Assembly: GCF_000091305.1 (NCBI RefSeq)
Contig: NC_013929.1
Span: forward strand, 3,844,001 to 3,908,000
From: Streptomyces scabiei 87.22
GTDB taxonomy: Bacteria > Actinomycetota > Actinomycetes > Streptomycetales > Streptomycetaceae
Reading direction: 5' to 3'
Length of the DNA: 64,000 bases
The position numbers and the translations under genes were made by a program. Within the stretch, counting starts at the first letter, position 1; each line of letters begins with the position of its first letter. This document shows, piece after piece, positions 24,997-34,287 of this stretch. Under the pieces are notes generated by a model that was given only the letters and a program-made list of their open reading frames with translations, had not been told where the DNA came from and did no database searches.

Positions 24997-25522
24997 TCAG
25001 ATCCAGTCGAACTCAAGCCGCTCAAGAATGGGCGTGTGATCCCCCCGTCGGGCCGCCGGCCCGACCGTGATGCCCTTCTCCCCGAGAGCGCACTGCAACA
25101 GCCTGCGCCTATGCGCCGTGTCCGCCACCTCCCACGCTTCCCGCAGCTTCTCGATGTGCAAGAGCGGAGCGAGATCAGCTCCGATGTCCAGAGCCTCCAA
25201 AGCGGCGGTCATGCTCCCGATGAAGGTACGTTGGCCGTCGCTCAGTACGTCGAAGCGATCTTCGTCCATCTTCCCGTAGACGTAGAAGTCCTCTTCGAGC
25301 TTCTTCACACGCTCATGAGCAGCCTCAAGCGCCCGCTGCGTCTCTTCCTTCTGTGCCTGCCTCTGCGGATCTGCGAAGGCGAGCCACCGCCGTGCCATCG
25401 CGACGACGACCGGGGCATCGGGCGCAAGGGCCGTGACGTGGTTGATCCACGCTTGCCCAACCGCCTGGTCGGAGAGTGGTCAGATCCTCCGTCTTGTTGC
25501 TGCGTCGCAGGTAGATGTCCAT
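24997..25522 (-). pseudogene. degenerate large serine recombinase remnant
   Basis: The main piece (133 residues from 25398) has the C-terminal pattern of large serine recombinases. After the zinc-ribbon region these show a DPxxxxRDE-type helix, a coiled coil (ALEAAHERVKKLEEDFYVYGKMDEDRFDVL) and a final HRRRLLQCALGEKGITV...FDWI strand. In-frame sequence continues upstream to LSDQAVGQAWINHV. A short frame upstream (MDIYLRRSNKTEDLTT, from 25522) looks like the first strand of a resolvase domain but is one base out of register. The catalytic and most of the DNA-binding domains are missing. It is a scar of an integrated element. Confidence 0.65.
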
Positions 25523-25826
25523 GAGTCCGGCCGGCTCGGCCGTCGCAGGCATGTCCAGTCCCAGGATGACCAGTTCATCTGGGCTGAGCCCCAACCCGAC
25601 CAGTGTCGTGTGATCCTCGCGCACCGCAACCCCTGCCACTTTCAGGGGAGATGCTACGGATTCAATGGATCTTAGGTACCCATTTTCCCAAAGTGCGGCA
25701 CAATCCCCTGACCGTCGGCCGACCAGCGGGCGGAGCCTCCGACCCGCTGATTCACGCCCTCTCGATTAGTCACGCCGCGCGCCCCACACTGGCCGGAGGC
25801 ATGCCGTTTCGGCGAAGGGGGACGTT

Positions 25827-28800
25827 GTGATGCGGGACAGCCACCGGGGGGAGGCCGAAGGGCTGCTGGTGCGGGCGGTCGAGGAGGAGGTCCGCAGGTC
25901 GGGCGGCCGTACCGACGGGGTGGTGCTCCTGGGCCGGGCCCGCGCCGCGCTGGACACGATGGCGCGCAACGCCGCGGAGGAGTACGAGACGTACACCCGC
26001 GCACTGGACGAGTCGCAGGCCGGCCGGCTCACCTTCCGCCAGCGCTACGCGAAGGAGGGCGCCGGAACTCCCCTGCTGGTCGCGGGCGTCGCCGCCGGCA
26101 CCGCGGTCGTGGCCGACCTCTCCTTCGGCGTCGCCGCCGGCACCGCGGTGAGCACCGGACTGATCGTCGGCGTCGCGAGCGCCGTGGCCACCGTGCTGAA
26201 GGTGACCGCCGCCCATGTTCCCGCGGCGCACCACCGCGCGGGCGCCCTCGGCCAGCCCGGCGGCCCCGAGCAGTTGCGGCTGCAGTGGCTCACGGCGCTG
26301 GAGGTGCGCGGGATACGGCCGTTCCTGGACCAGCAGCGCGTGCTCGCCGCGTCCACGCCGAAGAAGAAGGCCCCCCAGTTGCGGGGCGCCGACAAGAGCG
26401 CGGCGGCGCGGCGGCGCAATGTGCTGGAGCAGTCGTTCCTGCAGATCCCGGAGGCGGACGAGAGGTTCGCGGGGCGGCGCACGGAGATGGGCAGGATCCG
26501 GCAGTGGGTGCAGGCGGCCCGCGCCGAGACCGAGACCCGGCCCACGGTCGTCGTGCTGCACGGCGCGCCCGGCTCCGGCCGTACCGCCCTCGCCGTACGC
26601 GCGACCCACGAGCTGCGGGACTACTTCCGGGGCGCCTGTGTGGTCGACCTGCGCGCCGACAGCCCGGAGGAGACCCCGCTGTCCACCCGGGACGCGCTGA
26701 TGCATCTGCTGAATCGTCTCGGCGCGCCCCGCGACCAGCTCCTCTTCCGTGAGCGCACCTCCCAGGACCAGCAGGTCAAGCGGCTCAGCGAGCTGTACCA
26801 CCAGCATCTGGCGGCCGTGCCGGTGACGATCGTCCTGGACGACGCCTCCGACCCCGAGCAGGTCCGCGCCCTCGTCCCCGAGCGCTCCGACAGCCTCGTG
26901 CTGGTCACCGCCCGCTCCGCGCTCGACCTGCCCGCCGACCTGCCCGCCTGGGTGCACCAGCTGCCGGTCGAGGCGCTCGACGCCGACGGCACGCAGGAAC
27001 TGCTCGGTATGGCGGCGCAGGACGCGTCGGCGCTGCGGGCGGGGGCGGCGGGCGCCGGGGCGGCGGACCCGTCCGCGGGCGCGTCGGCGGGGTCCGCCTC
27101 GTACGACACGGCGTCCGTCGCCCGTATCCGGCACCTGTGCGGCGGCCTGCCCCTGGCCCTGCGCGTCGCCGGTTCGTCGCTGGGCCCGCGTACACCGGAG
27201 CGGCTGGCCACGGACCTCGGCGCGTACGGTCCGGTCGAGCCGGTGGAGCGCGCCCTGTGGCTCCGCTACACCGACCAGTCGGACTCCTCCCGGCGGTTGC
27301 TGCGCCGTCTGGCTCTGGCCGGCCGTGCCTCGCTGGGCGCGGCGGCGGCCGCCTCACTCCTGGCCACCGACGAGACGGAGGCGACCCGTCACCTCACCGC
27401 GCTGGCCCGCGCGGGCCTGATCGACCACGTCCACGGCAACCGCTACCGCCTGCACGACCTGGTCCGCGCCTTCGCCCACGCCCGCCTCCTCGACGAGGAG
27501 GAGCCGAGCGAGCGCACGGCCGCGCAGGAGCGCCTGATCGTGACCTACGCCGACCTCGCCGACTCCGTGCTGCGGCTGGTCGACGGCAACATGTCGACCC
27601 GCTCGGACCGCTTCGGCCAGCACGGTTTCGTGTCCCTGGACGAGGCGCTGCGCTGGCTGGACGACGAGACCAGCTTCATCACCTCCACGCTGCGGCACGC
27701 GGAGGGTGTGAACCAGGCGGCGGTCCTCAGTCTGCTCGGTGCCCTGTGCGACTACTGCCTGCTGCGCGGCGACCTCTACCGCCTGGGTGAGCTGAGCGAG
27801 CTGGCCCAGTCGGTGGACCAGGGCCTGCTGACCCGCTCGGTCCAGTGGCGTACGGGTATCGCGGCCCGTCAGCTGGGCGAGCTGGACAAGGCCCGGACGA
27901 CGCTCGCGTCGGTCGTCGGCCTCTACCGGGAGACCAACCACGACGCGGGGGCCGCCCGTGCCCTGTGTTCCCTGGGCATCACCCTGCACCACCAGGGCAA
28001 TCTGACCGAGGCGGCGGAGAAGCTGCTGGAGGCGCTGCAGCTCCAGTCGGCCCCGCAGCTGGCGGCGGACCGGGCGTGGACGATGCACGCCCTGGCGGCG
28101 GTGGAACGGGACCGCTCCCATCTGGCGGACTCCCTGGATCTGCTGACCCGTGCGCTGGTCGTCCATCGTCAGCAGGAGTCCCTGCACGGCGAGGGGTGGG
28201 CGTACTTCCAGCTGGGCCAACTGCTGCTGCGCATGGGCGAGGTGCCGCGCGCGGAGGGTGAACTGCGCACCGCCCTGGACCTGTTCGGCCGTACCCGGGA
28301 CACCCGGGGCCAGGCCTGGTCGCTGACCCAGCTCGCCCGCGCGCGGCTCGTGGCCGGTGACCCCTCGGCCGCCGTCGACGGTCTGCGCCAGGCTCTCTCG
28401 CGCCACCGGGACAACGAGGACGCCCGCGGCGAGGCGTGGAGCGGCTACTACCTCGGCCAGGCGCTGGAGGAGACCGGCAACCTCGACCAGGCGGTGCGCG
28501 AACTGGAACGCTCGCGCACGATGTTCTCCCGGATGCGGGACGTCTACGGCCTGGCGTGCGCGCGGCACCATTCGGCCCGGGTCACCCGCGACCAGCGGGC
28601 GGTGCAGACGGGCTCGCTGCGCAACTCCGGCTTCGCCCGTCAGCTCCTCGTCGACGCCCGTGCGGACTTCCAGCGCATCGGCGTGGCCCACGGCGAGGCG
28701 TGGACCTGTCTGGAGCTGGCCGTGGTGGACGCGGGCAACGCCCGCACGCCCCAGGCGCTGGACCTCTGCGAGGAGGCGATCCGTCTGTTCACCTCGTACG

Positions 28801-29096
28801 GCGACCGCCGCGGCGAGGACTGGGCCCGCTTCCTCAAGTGCACCCTGCTGCCGTACGCGGCGCCCGGCGGCGTCGAGATCGGCACCGCGGTCGCCCAGGA
28901 GGACCTGGCCCATCTGTCGCGCACCGCCCACCCGCTGCGTGACGAGAAGCTCACCGAGTACATCGAGGCGTACGCGCTGCTGCTGGAGCGGGGTGTGAAC
29001 CTGGAGAGCGGCTGGCGGGCCTGGACCCTCGGCATGGTCCCGAACCGGCACGCGCGGGAGGTGATGGGGGTGCCGGTGACGGGCGGGCACGGCTGA
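25827..29096 (+). CDS. STAND (NB-ARC-like) ATPase with TPR repeats and N-terminal hydrophobic module
   Basis: 1,089 codons. Residues 1-75 are helical and charged. Residues 81-127 are two glycine-rich hydrophobic segments (LLVAGVAAGTAVVADLSFGVAAGTAVSTGLIVGVA). The NTPase domain starts near 225 with Walker A GAPGSGRT (246-253), Walker B TIVLDDAS, an NB-ARC winged-helix module and LCGGLPLALRVAGS. From about 600 to 1,000 there are repeated TPR helices (GEGWAYFQLGQLLLRMGE, RGQAWSLTQLARARL). The Walker lysine is replaced by Arg 252. The GTG at 25827 or ATG at 25830 both suit AAGGGGG. Such proteins are regulators or immunity sensors, and nothing here settles which. Confidence 0.9.
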   Translation: MMRDSHRGEAEGLLVRAVEEEVRRSGGRTDGVVLLGRARAALDTMARNAAEEYETYTRALDESQAGRLTFRQRYAKEGAGTPLLVAGVAAGTAVVADLSFGVAAGTAVSTGLIVGVASAVATVLKVTAAHVPAAHHRAGALGQPGGPEQLRLQWLTALEVRGIRPFLDQQRVLAASTPKKKAPQLRGADKSAAARRRNVLEQSFLQIPEADERFAGRRTEMGRIRQWVQAARAETETRPTVVVLHGAPGSGRTALAVRATHELRDYFRGACVVDLRADSPEETPLSTRDALMHLLNRLGAPRDQLLFRERTSQDQQVKRLSELYHQHLAAVPVTIVLDDASDPEQVRALVPERSDSLVLVTARSALDLPADLPAWVHQLPVEALDADGTQELLGMAAQDASALRAGAAGAGAADPSAGASAGSASYDTASVARIRHLCGGLPLALRVAGSSLGPRTPERLATDLGAYGPVEPVERALWLRYTDQSDSSRRLLRRLALAGRASLGAAAAASLLATDETEATRHLTALARAGLIDHVHGNRYRLHDLVRAFAHARLLDEEEPSERTAAQERLIVTYADLADSVLRLVDGNMSTRSDRFGQHGFVSLDEALRWLDDETSFITSTLRHAEGVNQAAVLSLLGALCDYCLLRGDLYRLGELSELAQSVDQGLLTRSVQWRTGIAARQLGELDKARTTLASVVGLYRETNHDAGAARALCSLGITLHHQGNLTEAAEKLLEALQLQSAPQLAADRAWTMHALAAVERDRSHLADSLDLLTRALVVHRQQESLHGEGWAYFQLGQLLLRMGEVPRAEGELRTALDLFGRTRDTRGQAWSLTQLARARLVAGDPSAAVDGLRQALSRHRDNEDARGEAWSGYYLGQALEETGNLDQAVRELERSRTMFSRMRDVYGLACARHHSARVTRDQRAVQTGSLRNSGFARQLLVDARADFQRIGVAHGEAWTCLELAVVDAGNARTPQALDLCEEAIRLFTSYGDRRGEDWARFLKCTLLPYAAPGGVEIGTAVAQEDLAHLSRTAHPLRDEKLTEYIEAYALLLERGVNLESGWRAWTLGMVPNRHAREVMGVPVTGGHG

Positions 29097-29237
29097 GACA
29101 CGGCCCCGCCGGGGCGGCCGCCGCGGCGACACCCCGTGTTCCCACGGCGACGCCTCGTGCCGCCCGGGGGACGTCGTGTGCCTCCGCGACACCTGGGCGG
29201 TGTCACGGAGTCACGCCGTCGGCCGGTGGCCCGGCGG

Positions 29238-29483
29238 TCAGCCCTTGGCCGGGGCCGTCCTGCCGCTCGCCCCCGTCGCCGTCTCCTCGACGGAGGCGTC
29301 CGGGTCGGGCGACTCCTTGAAGTCGACCTTGCCCATGTGCTTGTTCATGGACTTCATCAGGCCCCAGACGGCCAGCGCCATCACCGCGAAGACGATGAAG
29401 CCGAGGACGCCGGGGGTGACCTTGTCCTTGTCCAGCTCCTTGGCGAGGGGGACGAGGTGTGTGACTGCCAGGCTTACGCTCAT
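29238..29483 (-). CDS. small single-TM membrane protein
   Basis: 81 residues: a soluble N-terminus (MSVSLAVTHLVPLAKELDKDKVTP), one TM helix (GVLGFIVFAVMALAVWGLM), then a basic and acidic cytoplasmic tail. The ATG at 29483 or 9 bp upstream could start it. It follows mca by 21 bp on the same strand, and I infer an operon with it. Function unknown. Confidence 0.8.
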   Translation of the reverse strand: MSVSLAVTHLVPLAKELDKDKVTPGVLGFIVFAVMALAVWGLMKSMNKHMGKVDFKESPDPDASVEETATGASGRTAPAKG

Positions 29484-29504
29484 GCCTGGCATTGTCCCCC
29501 AGGG

Positions 29505-30377
29505 CTAGCGGATGCCCGCAAAGAGGTCGTCCTCGGGGAGCGAGGTGTCCACGAGGGACTTCGCCAGCTCGTACTCCTCGGTGGGCCAGACCTCCTTCTG
29601 GATCTCCATCGGCACCCGGAACCAGCCCCCGTCGGGGTCGATCTGCGTGGCGTGGGCGATGAGGGCCTTGTCACGGATCTCGAAGAAGTCGGCGCAGGGC
29701 ACGTGCGTGGTCAGGGTGCGGTCCTTGTGCTCGGACTCGTCCCAGCGCTTGAGCCAGTCGCCGTAGGGGGACTCCATGCCGCGGGCCACGAGGGCGTTGT
29801 GCAGCGCCTCGGTGCGGGGGCGGTTGAAGCCCTGGTTGTAGTACAGCTTCTGCGGCCGGTGGGCCGGGCCGTACTCGCCCTCGGGGTACTTCTCGGTGTC
29901 CGTGGCGCCCTCGAAGGCCACCATCGAGATCTTGTGGGTCATGATGTGGTCGGGGTGCGGGTACCCGCCGTTCTCGTCGTAGGTGGTGATCACCTGGGGG
30001 CGGAACGCGCGGATCTTCCTGACCAGCTCGCCGGCCGCCTTGTCGACGTCCTCCAGGGCGAAGCAGCCGTCGGGGAGGGGCGGCAGGGGGTCGCCCTCCG
30101 GGAGACCGGAGTCGACGAAGCCGAGCCACTCCTGTCCCACGCCGAGGATCTCCCGGGCCTCGTCCATCTCCTTCTTCCGTACCTCGTGAATGTGCTCCTC
30201 GATGTACTTGTCGCCCTGCAGCTTCGGATTGAGGATGGAACCGCGCTCCCCGCCCGTGCAGGTCACGACCAGCACGTCCACCCCCTCGGACACATACTTC
30301 GCCATGGTGGCCGCACCCTTGCTCGACTCGTCGTCGGGGTGTGCGTGCACGGCCATCAGTCGCAGCTGGTCAGTCAA
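29505..30377 (-). CDS. mca: mycothiol S-conjugate amidase
   Basis: 290 residues of the LmbE/GlcNAc-PI deacetylase fold. Zinc ligands are in AHPDDE (residues 11-16) and HPDH (in NGGYPHPDHIMTHK). Mca cleaves mycothiol conjugates of electrophiles and drugs to a mercapturic acid plus GlcN-inositol, the actinobacterial detoxification route. The long insert and GLPEGDPLPPLPDG distinguish it from the shorter MshB. It is divergent from the DUF4307 gene. Confidence 0.95.
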   Translation of the reverse strand: MTDQLRLMAVHAHPDDESSKGAATMAKYVSEGVDVLVVTCTGGERGSILNPKLQGDKYIEEHIHEVRKKEMDEAREILGVGQEWLGFVDSGLPEGDPLPPLPDGCFALEDVDKAAGELVRKIRAFRPQVITTYDENGGYPHPDHIMTHKISMVAFEGATDTEKYPEGEYGPAHRPQKLYYNQGFNRPRTEALHNALVARGMESPYGDWLKRWDESEHKDRTLTTHVPCADFFEIRDKALIAHATQIDPDGGWFRVPMEIQKEVWPTEEYELAKSLVDTSLPEDDLFAGIR

Positions 30378-30607
30378 GACTCATTCCCTCGTCACTCGGC
30401 GCCCGGCCTGAACTTCGGTGACTCGGCCCGGCGCGATCCGGTGAGTCCATACTGCCGTCCCGCTCGGACACCCCGGTGCGGGGCGGCCGTCAGGCGCTGG
30501 GCGGGGGCTTCTATAGTGACGGCATCGGGGGGCGGGATATTCCCGGTCCGACACGTGGACGCCCCTGCCGGGCGGCACGCTCCCGGCCCCTTTCCGAGAG
30601 GACGACC

Positions 30608-31006
30608 ATGACGACGGCGAGCACGCGGCTCCCCGAGGGCCGCTACGGCCGCTCCGCGGACGGGCGCGCCGACCGCAGGCTCAAGGTCATCGGCGGCTTC
30701 CTGGGCGCCGCCCTGCTCGTCCTCATCGGCTGGTTCGCCTACCACTACGTGGCCGGCAACAGGATCAGCGTGGAGATCTACACCTTCGATACCTCCGCGC
30801 GAGCGGTGAAGGTGCACCTCAGGGGCGACAAGGACGCCGGGGTCGACGGCTACTGCACCGTGCGCTCGCAGACGGAGGACGGCACCGAGGTCGGCCGTGC
30901 CGACTTCCGCTTCGGTGCCGACGTCACGGAGATCGACAGGACCGTGACCCTGAAGACGACCTCGCGCGGCACCACGGCCGAACTCCTCGGCTGCCACGCG
31001 GGCTGA
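30608..31006 (+). CDS. DUF4307 membrane protein
   Basis: 132 residues. A basic N-terminus (residues 1-32) is followed by one TM helix (VIGGFLGAALLVLIGWFAYHYVAG) and an extracytoplasmic beta-rich domain (ISVEIYTFDTSARAVKVHLRGDK, two Cys: DGYCTV and LGCHAG). The match to DUF4307 rests on this pattern and on location between mca and greA, which is typical for Streptomyces. The ATG follows GAGAGG by 6 nt. Function unknown. Confidence 0.85.
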   Translation: MTTASTRLPEGRYGRSADGRADRRLKVIGGFLGAALLVLIGWFAYHYVAGNRISVEIYTFDTSARAVKVHLRGDKDAGVDGYCTVRSQTEDGTEVGRADFRFGADVTEIDRTVTLKTTSRGTTAELLGCHAG

Positions 31007-31030
31007 ACCCCGCCCCGTCCGGGCCCCGGT

Positions 31031-31057
31031 CCGCCCCGCCTCCCCGAATCGGGGCGG
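31031..31057 (+). terminator. hairpin after the DUF4307 gene
   Basis: An 8-bp stem CCGCCCCG/CGGGGCGG (31031-31038 and 31050-31057), loop 11 nt, 25 bp past the stop. No U-tract, as often in Streptomyces. Confidence 0.55.
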
Positions 31058-31202
31058 TGACCTGCGCCGACGTAACGCTTGTGGTTTATGTCCTCCCCCT
31101 TCGGCCATCCAATTGTTAGGCTCGTGGTTTCGCCCACTCGAGAAGGAACATTCTTCTGTGTAGGGCGATGCTTTGTATTCCCAGTACCTACGAGGAGCAC
31201 CT

Positions 31203-31703
31203 GTGACCCAGACCAGCGAGAACGTCACCTGGCTGACCCAGGAGGCGTACAACCAGCTCAGGGCCGAGCTGGACTACCTGTCTGGTCCCGCGCGCACGGA
31301 GATCGCCGCCAAGATCGCGGCCGCGCGCGAGGAGGGCGACCTGCGCGAGAACGGCGGGTACCACGCGGCCAAGGAGGAGCAGGGCAAGCAGGAGCTCCGG
31401 GTGCGCCAGCTGACCCAGCTCCTGGAGAACGCCAAGGTCGGCGAGGCGCCGGCGTCGGCGGACGGCGCGGTGGCGCCCGGCATGGTCGTGACGATCGCCT
31501 TCGACGGCGACGAGGACGACACGGTGACCTTCCTGCTCGCCTCCCGTGAGTACGCCAGCTCCGACATCGAGACCTACTCGCCGCAGTCCCCGCTCGGCTC
31601 GGGTGTGACCGGCAAGAAGGTCGGCCAGGACGCGCAGTACGAGCTGCCGAACGGCAAGTTCGCCTCGGTGAAGATCCTCAAGGCCGTGCCCTACCAGAGC
31701 TGA
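31203..31703 (+). CDS. greA: transcription elongation factor GreA
   Basis: 166 residues. The N-terminal coiled coil (AYNQLRAELDYLSG...AAAREEGDLRENGGYHAAKEEQ) carries the acidic tip that stimulates RNA cleavage in backtracked RNA polymerase. The C-terminal domain has the SPLGSGVTGKKVGQ pocket and the FASVKILKA end. I chose the GTG at 31203 because GAGGAG is 7 nt upstream. A TAGGCT at 31117 resembles a -10 element but has no clear -35. Confidence 0.95.
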   Translation: MTQTSENVTWLTQEAYNQLRAELDYLSGPARTEIAAKIAAAREEGDLRENGGYHAAKEEQGKQELRVRQLTQLLENAKVGEAPASADGAVAPGMVVTIAFDGDEDDTVTFLLASREYASSDIETYSPQSPLGSGVTGKKVGQDAQYELPNGKFASVKILKAVPYQS

Positions 31704-31729
31704 GCGCACGCCCCCTCGCCCCGCCCGTG

Positions 31730-31758
31730 GCCCCCGGCGCCCCTTCGGCGCCGGGGGC
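31730..31758. terminator. bidirectional hairpin between greA and ilvA
   Basis: A 12-bp perfect stem (GCCCCCGGCGCC / GGCGCCGGGGGC) with a 5-nt loop lies between the convergent greA and ilvA genes and can terminate both. Confidence 0.8.
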
Positions 31759-31808
31759 CCGGTCGTGCACCGGGCCCTTCGCCGCTCCGCCGGACCGGCG
31801 CCGACGCG

Positions 31809-33038
31809 TCAGTCGATGACGGTGTACCCCGCCTCGCGCAGGGCGTGGTCGACCTCGGCGCAGTGGGTGGGCCCCCGCGTCTCCAGGTGCAGTTCGACCT
31901 CGACCTCGGTGAGTCCGAGCCGGGGGTCGGTGCGCACATGGCTGACGTCGAGGACGTTGGCGTCGGCCACCGACAGCACCCCGAGGAGGGTCGCGAGGGC
32001 ACCGGGGCGGTCGGTCAGGCGGAGGCGGACCTGCAGGTAGCGGCCGCCGGCGGCCATGCCGTGCCGCAGGATGCGCTGCATCAGCAGCGGGTCGACGTTG
32101 CCTCCGGAGAGCACCGCGACGACCGGGCCCTCGAAGGCTCCCGGGTCGCGCAGCAGGGCGGCGACGGGGCTGGCGCCGGCCGGTTCCACGACCAGCTTGG
32201 CCCGCTCCAGGCAGAGCAGCAGGGCGCTGGAGAGGTCGTACTCGGAGACCGTGCGGATCTCGTCGACGAGGTCGGCGACGATCGCGAACGGCACGTCGCC
32301 GGGCCGTCCGACCTTGATGCCGTCGGCCATCGTGGCCGGGTTCGGCACGGCCAGCGGCAGCCCGGCGGCCAGCGAGGGCGGGTAGGCGGCCGCGCCCTCC
32401 GCCTGGACGCCGACGACACGCACGTCCGGGCGCAGCGCCTTCACCGCGACCGCGATGCCGGCCGCGAGCCCGCCGCCGCCGACCCCGACGACGATCGTGC
32501 GCACCTCGGGGCACTGTTCCAGGATCTCCAGACCCACCGTGCCCTGCCCCGCGATGATGTCGTGGTGGTCGAAGGGGTGGATGAACACCGCGCCCGTCTC
32601 GGCCGCGTACTCCTGGGCGGCGGTCAGCGTCTCGTCGACCACCGTGCCGTGCAGCCGCACCTCGGCGCCGTACTCCTCGGTGGCGCTGATCTTCGGCAGC
32701 GGGGCGCCCCTGGGCATGAAGACCGTGGAGTGCACGCCGAGCAGCGCGGAGGCGAGGGCGACGCCCTGGGCGTGGTTGCCGGCGCTCGCGGCGACGACGC
32801 CGGCGGCACGTTCCTCGGGCAGCAGGCCCGCGATCCGGACGTACGCGCCCCGCAGTTTGAAGGACCCCGTCCGCTGGAGGTTCTCGCACTTGAGGTGCAC
32901 CGGCGCGCCGACGAGCTGGGTCAGATGCCTGCTGCCCTCCATGGCGGTGACACGTGAAACACCCGTAAGCATCTTCTGCGCGCCCCGCACGTCGTCGATC
33001 GTCACGCGCGGAAAGGAGTCAGCCGTGCTGTAGCTCAT
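31809..33038 (-). CDS. ilvA: threonine ammonia-lyase (threonine dehydratase) with ACT domain
   Basis: 409 residues. PLP lysine 61 is in GSFKLRGAY; the glycine-rich phosphate loop VGVGGGGLAAG and SGGNVDP follow. The C-terminal 75 residues (VRLRLTDRPGALATLLGVLS...) form an ACT domain that likely mediates feedback. It deaminates threonine to 2-oxobutanoate, for isoleucine synthesis or, in a catabolic role, for supplying propionyl-CoA. The ATG at 33038 was chosen over an 80-codon upstream extension with no homologous look. Confidence 0.94.
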   Translation of the reverse strand: MSYSTADSFPRVTIDDVRGAQKMLTGVSRVTAMEGSRHLTQLVGAPVHLKCENLQRTGSFKLRGAYVRIAGLLPEERAAGVVAASAGNHAQGVALASALLGVHSTVFMPRGAPLPKISATEEYGAEVRLHGTVVDETLTAAQEYAAETGAVFIHPFDHHDIIAGQGTVGLEILEQCPEVRTIVVGVGGGGLAAGIAVAVKALRPDVRVVGVQAEGAAAYPPSLAAGLPLAVPNPATMADGIKVGRPGDVPFAIVADLVDEIRTVSEYDLSSALLLCLERAKLVVEPAGASPVAALLRDPGAFEGPVVAVLSGGNVDPLLMQRILRHGMAAGGRYLQVRLRLTDRPGALATLLGVLSVADANVLDVSHVRTDPRLGLTEVEVELHLETRGPTHCAEVDHALREAGYTVID

Positions 33039-33184
33039 GACCTGAGTCTCGCAGTTCACAGGGCCCGAACGCGGGTGTGACCAAGGGGCGGGACCGTGTT
33101 TCACCGGGGCCCGTACACCCCACGCCCGGTCCGCGTACTCTGTCCCCCAACCCAGCGCCCCACGCATGAATTGAGCCTTTGGCC

Positions 33185-33697
33185 ATGCCCACAACACCTG
33201 AAATGTCGATGGACATGACGACCGTCGGTGACAACGGTCTTCTCGACACGCTGCAGCACGAGGTCGCGGTGTTCGCACGCCGTGCCGAGCAGACCCGGCT
33301 CGGCGGTGTCGGGCAGGTGCGCAACTCCATGGACCGTGCCGCGTACCTGCTGCTCAACCGCCTCGACAAGGAGGGGCCGATGGGTGTCAAGGCGCTCGCG
33401 GCGAGCATGGGGATCGACTCCTCCACGGTCACCCGGCAGGTGGCGCCGCTCGTGGACACCGGACTGGTCAAGCGGACCTCGCACCCGGAGGACGGCCGGG
33501 CGGTGGTGCTGCAGCTGTCGCCGCGCGGGCTGTCCCGCCTTGAGGAGGTACGTTCCTCCAGGCGTCAGCTCATGGCCGAACTCACCCAGGACTGGGCCCC
33601 CGAGGAGCGGGTGGCCTTCTGCTCCCTCCTCACCCGTTTCAACTCCGCCCTCTCGTCCCGTATGGCCGCGGCGCCGGAGGCACCGTCGGCCTCCTGA
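33185..33697 (+). CDS. MarR-family transcriptional regulator
   Basis: About 170 residues. The winged helix is MGVKALAASMGIDSSTVTRQVAPLVDTGLVKRTSHPEDGRAVVLQLSPRGL, followed by the dimer helix. It is divergent from ilvA with 146 bp between the starts, so control of ilvA is possible. Several in-frame starts (33185, 33206, 33212) lack a strong ribosome site, so the start is uncertain. Confidence 0.9.
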   Translation: MPTTPEMSMDMTTVGDNGLLDTLQHEVAVFARRAEQTRLGGVGQVRNSMDRAAYLLLNRLDKEGPMGVKALAASMGIDSSTVTRQVAPLVDTGLVKRTSHPEDGRAVVLQLSPRGLSRLEEVRSSRRQLMAELTQDWAPEERVAFCSLLTRFNSALSSRMAAAPEAPSAS

Positions 33698-33792
33698 CCC
33701 TTGACCGCGCCACCGCTCCTGGCCTCATATGAGACCGGGCCCTCGTCCGGGACCGGGCCCGTTCCCCTCAGGGTCGGCCTCAGGCGGGAGGC

Positions 33793-34287
33793 GTGGTGCG
33801 AGATCGGCAGGTTGCCCAGGACGCCCGCCGGGCAAGGGAGTTCGAGGCGTTCGTCGCGGGTGCGGCGGGGCGGCTGCTGCGGACCGCGACGCTGCTCACG
33901 GCGGAGCCGCCGGACGACAACCCTCGCGCGCGGCGGCTGCTGACGGACGCCCTCGCGCACACCTATGCCGTCTGGGACCGGCTGCGCGGCGAGGACCCCT
34001 ACGACCTGACGCGGCAGCGGCTGGCGGTCCGCTTCGCGCGCGGGGCATGGCATCACCACGGCCTCTTCCGCCGTCCGCCCGGCGGGGTCCTGGCCGCTCT
34101 CGCCCCGCAGGAGCGGCTGATCCTCGTCCTACGGCTCCACGAGGGGGTCGCCGCGGAGCAGACGGCGGCGCTGCTCGGGCTGCCCGTGGAGCGCGTGACG
34201 ACGATCTGTCTGCGGGCGATGGCGACGGTCCTGCATCCGCCGCGCGAGGCGGTCGCCGAGAAGGCGGTGGAGGTGGCTCCGTCATGA
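33793..34287 (+). CDS. ECF sigma factor-like protein
   Basis: 164 residues. The C-terminal half has a sigma region-4 HTH (LAPQERLILVLRLHEGVAAEQTAALLGLPVERVTTICLRAM). The N-terminal half resembles region 2 of SigE-type ECF factors (FEAFVAGAAGRLLRTATLL) but is divergent. Either a functional sigma factor or a derived regulator is possible. The GTG start at 33793 or 33796 follows GGGAGG. The next gene overlaps the stop codon by ATGA. Confidence 0.72.
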   Translation: MVRDRQVAQDARRAREFEAFVAGAAGRLLRTATLLTAEPPDDNPRARRLLTDALAHTYAVWDRLRGEDPYDLTRQRLAVRFARGAWHHHGLFRRPPGGVLAALAPQERLILVLRLHEGVAAEQTAALLGLPVERVTTICLRAMATVLHPPREAVAEKAVEVAPS

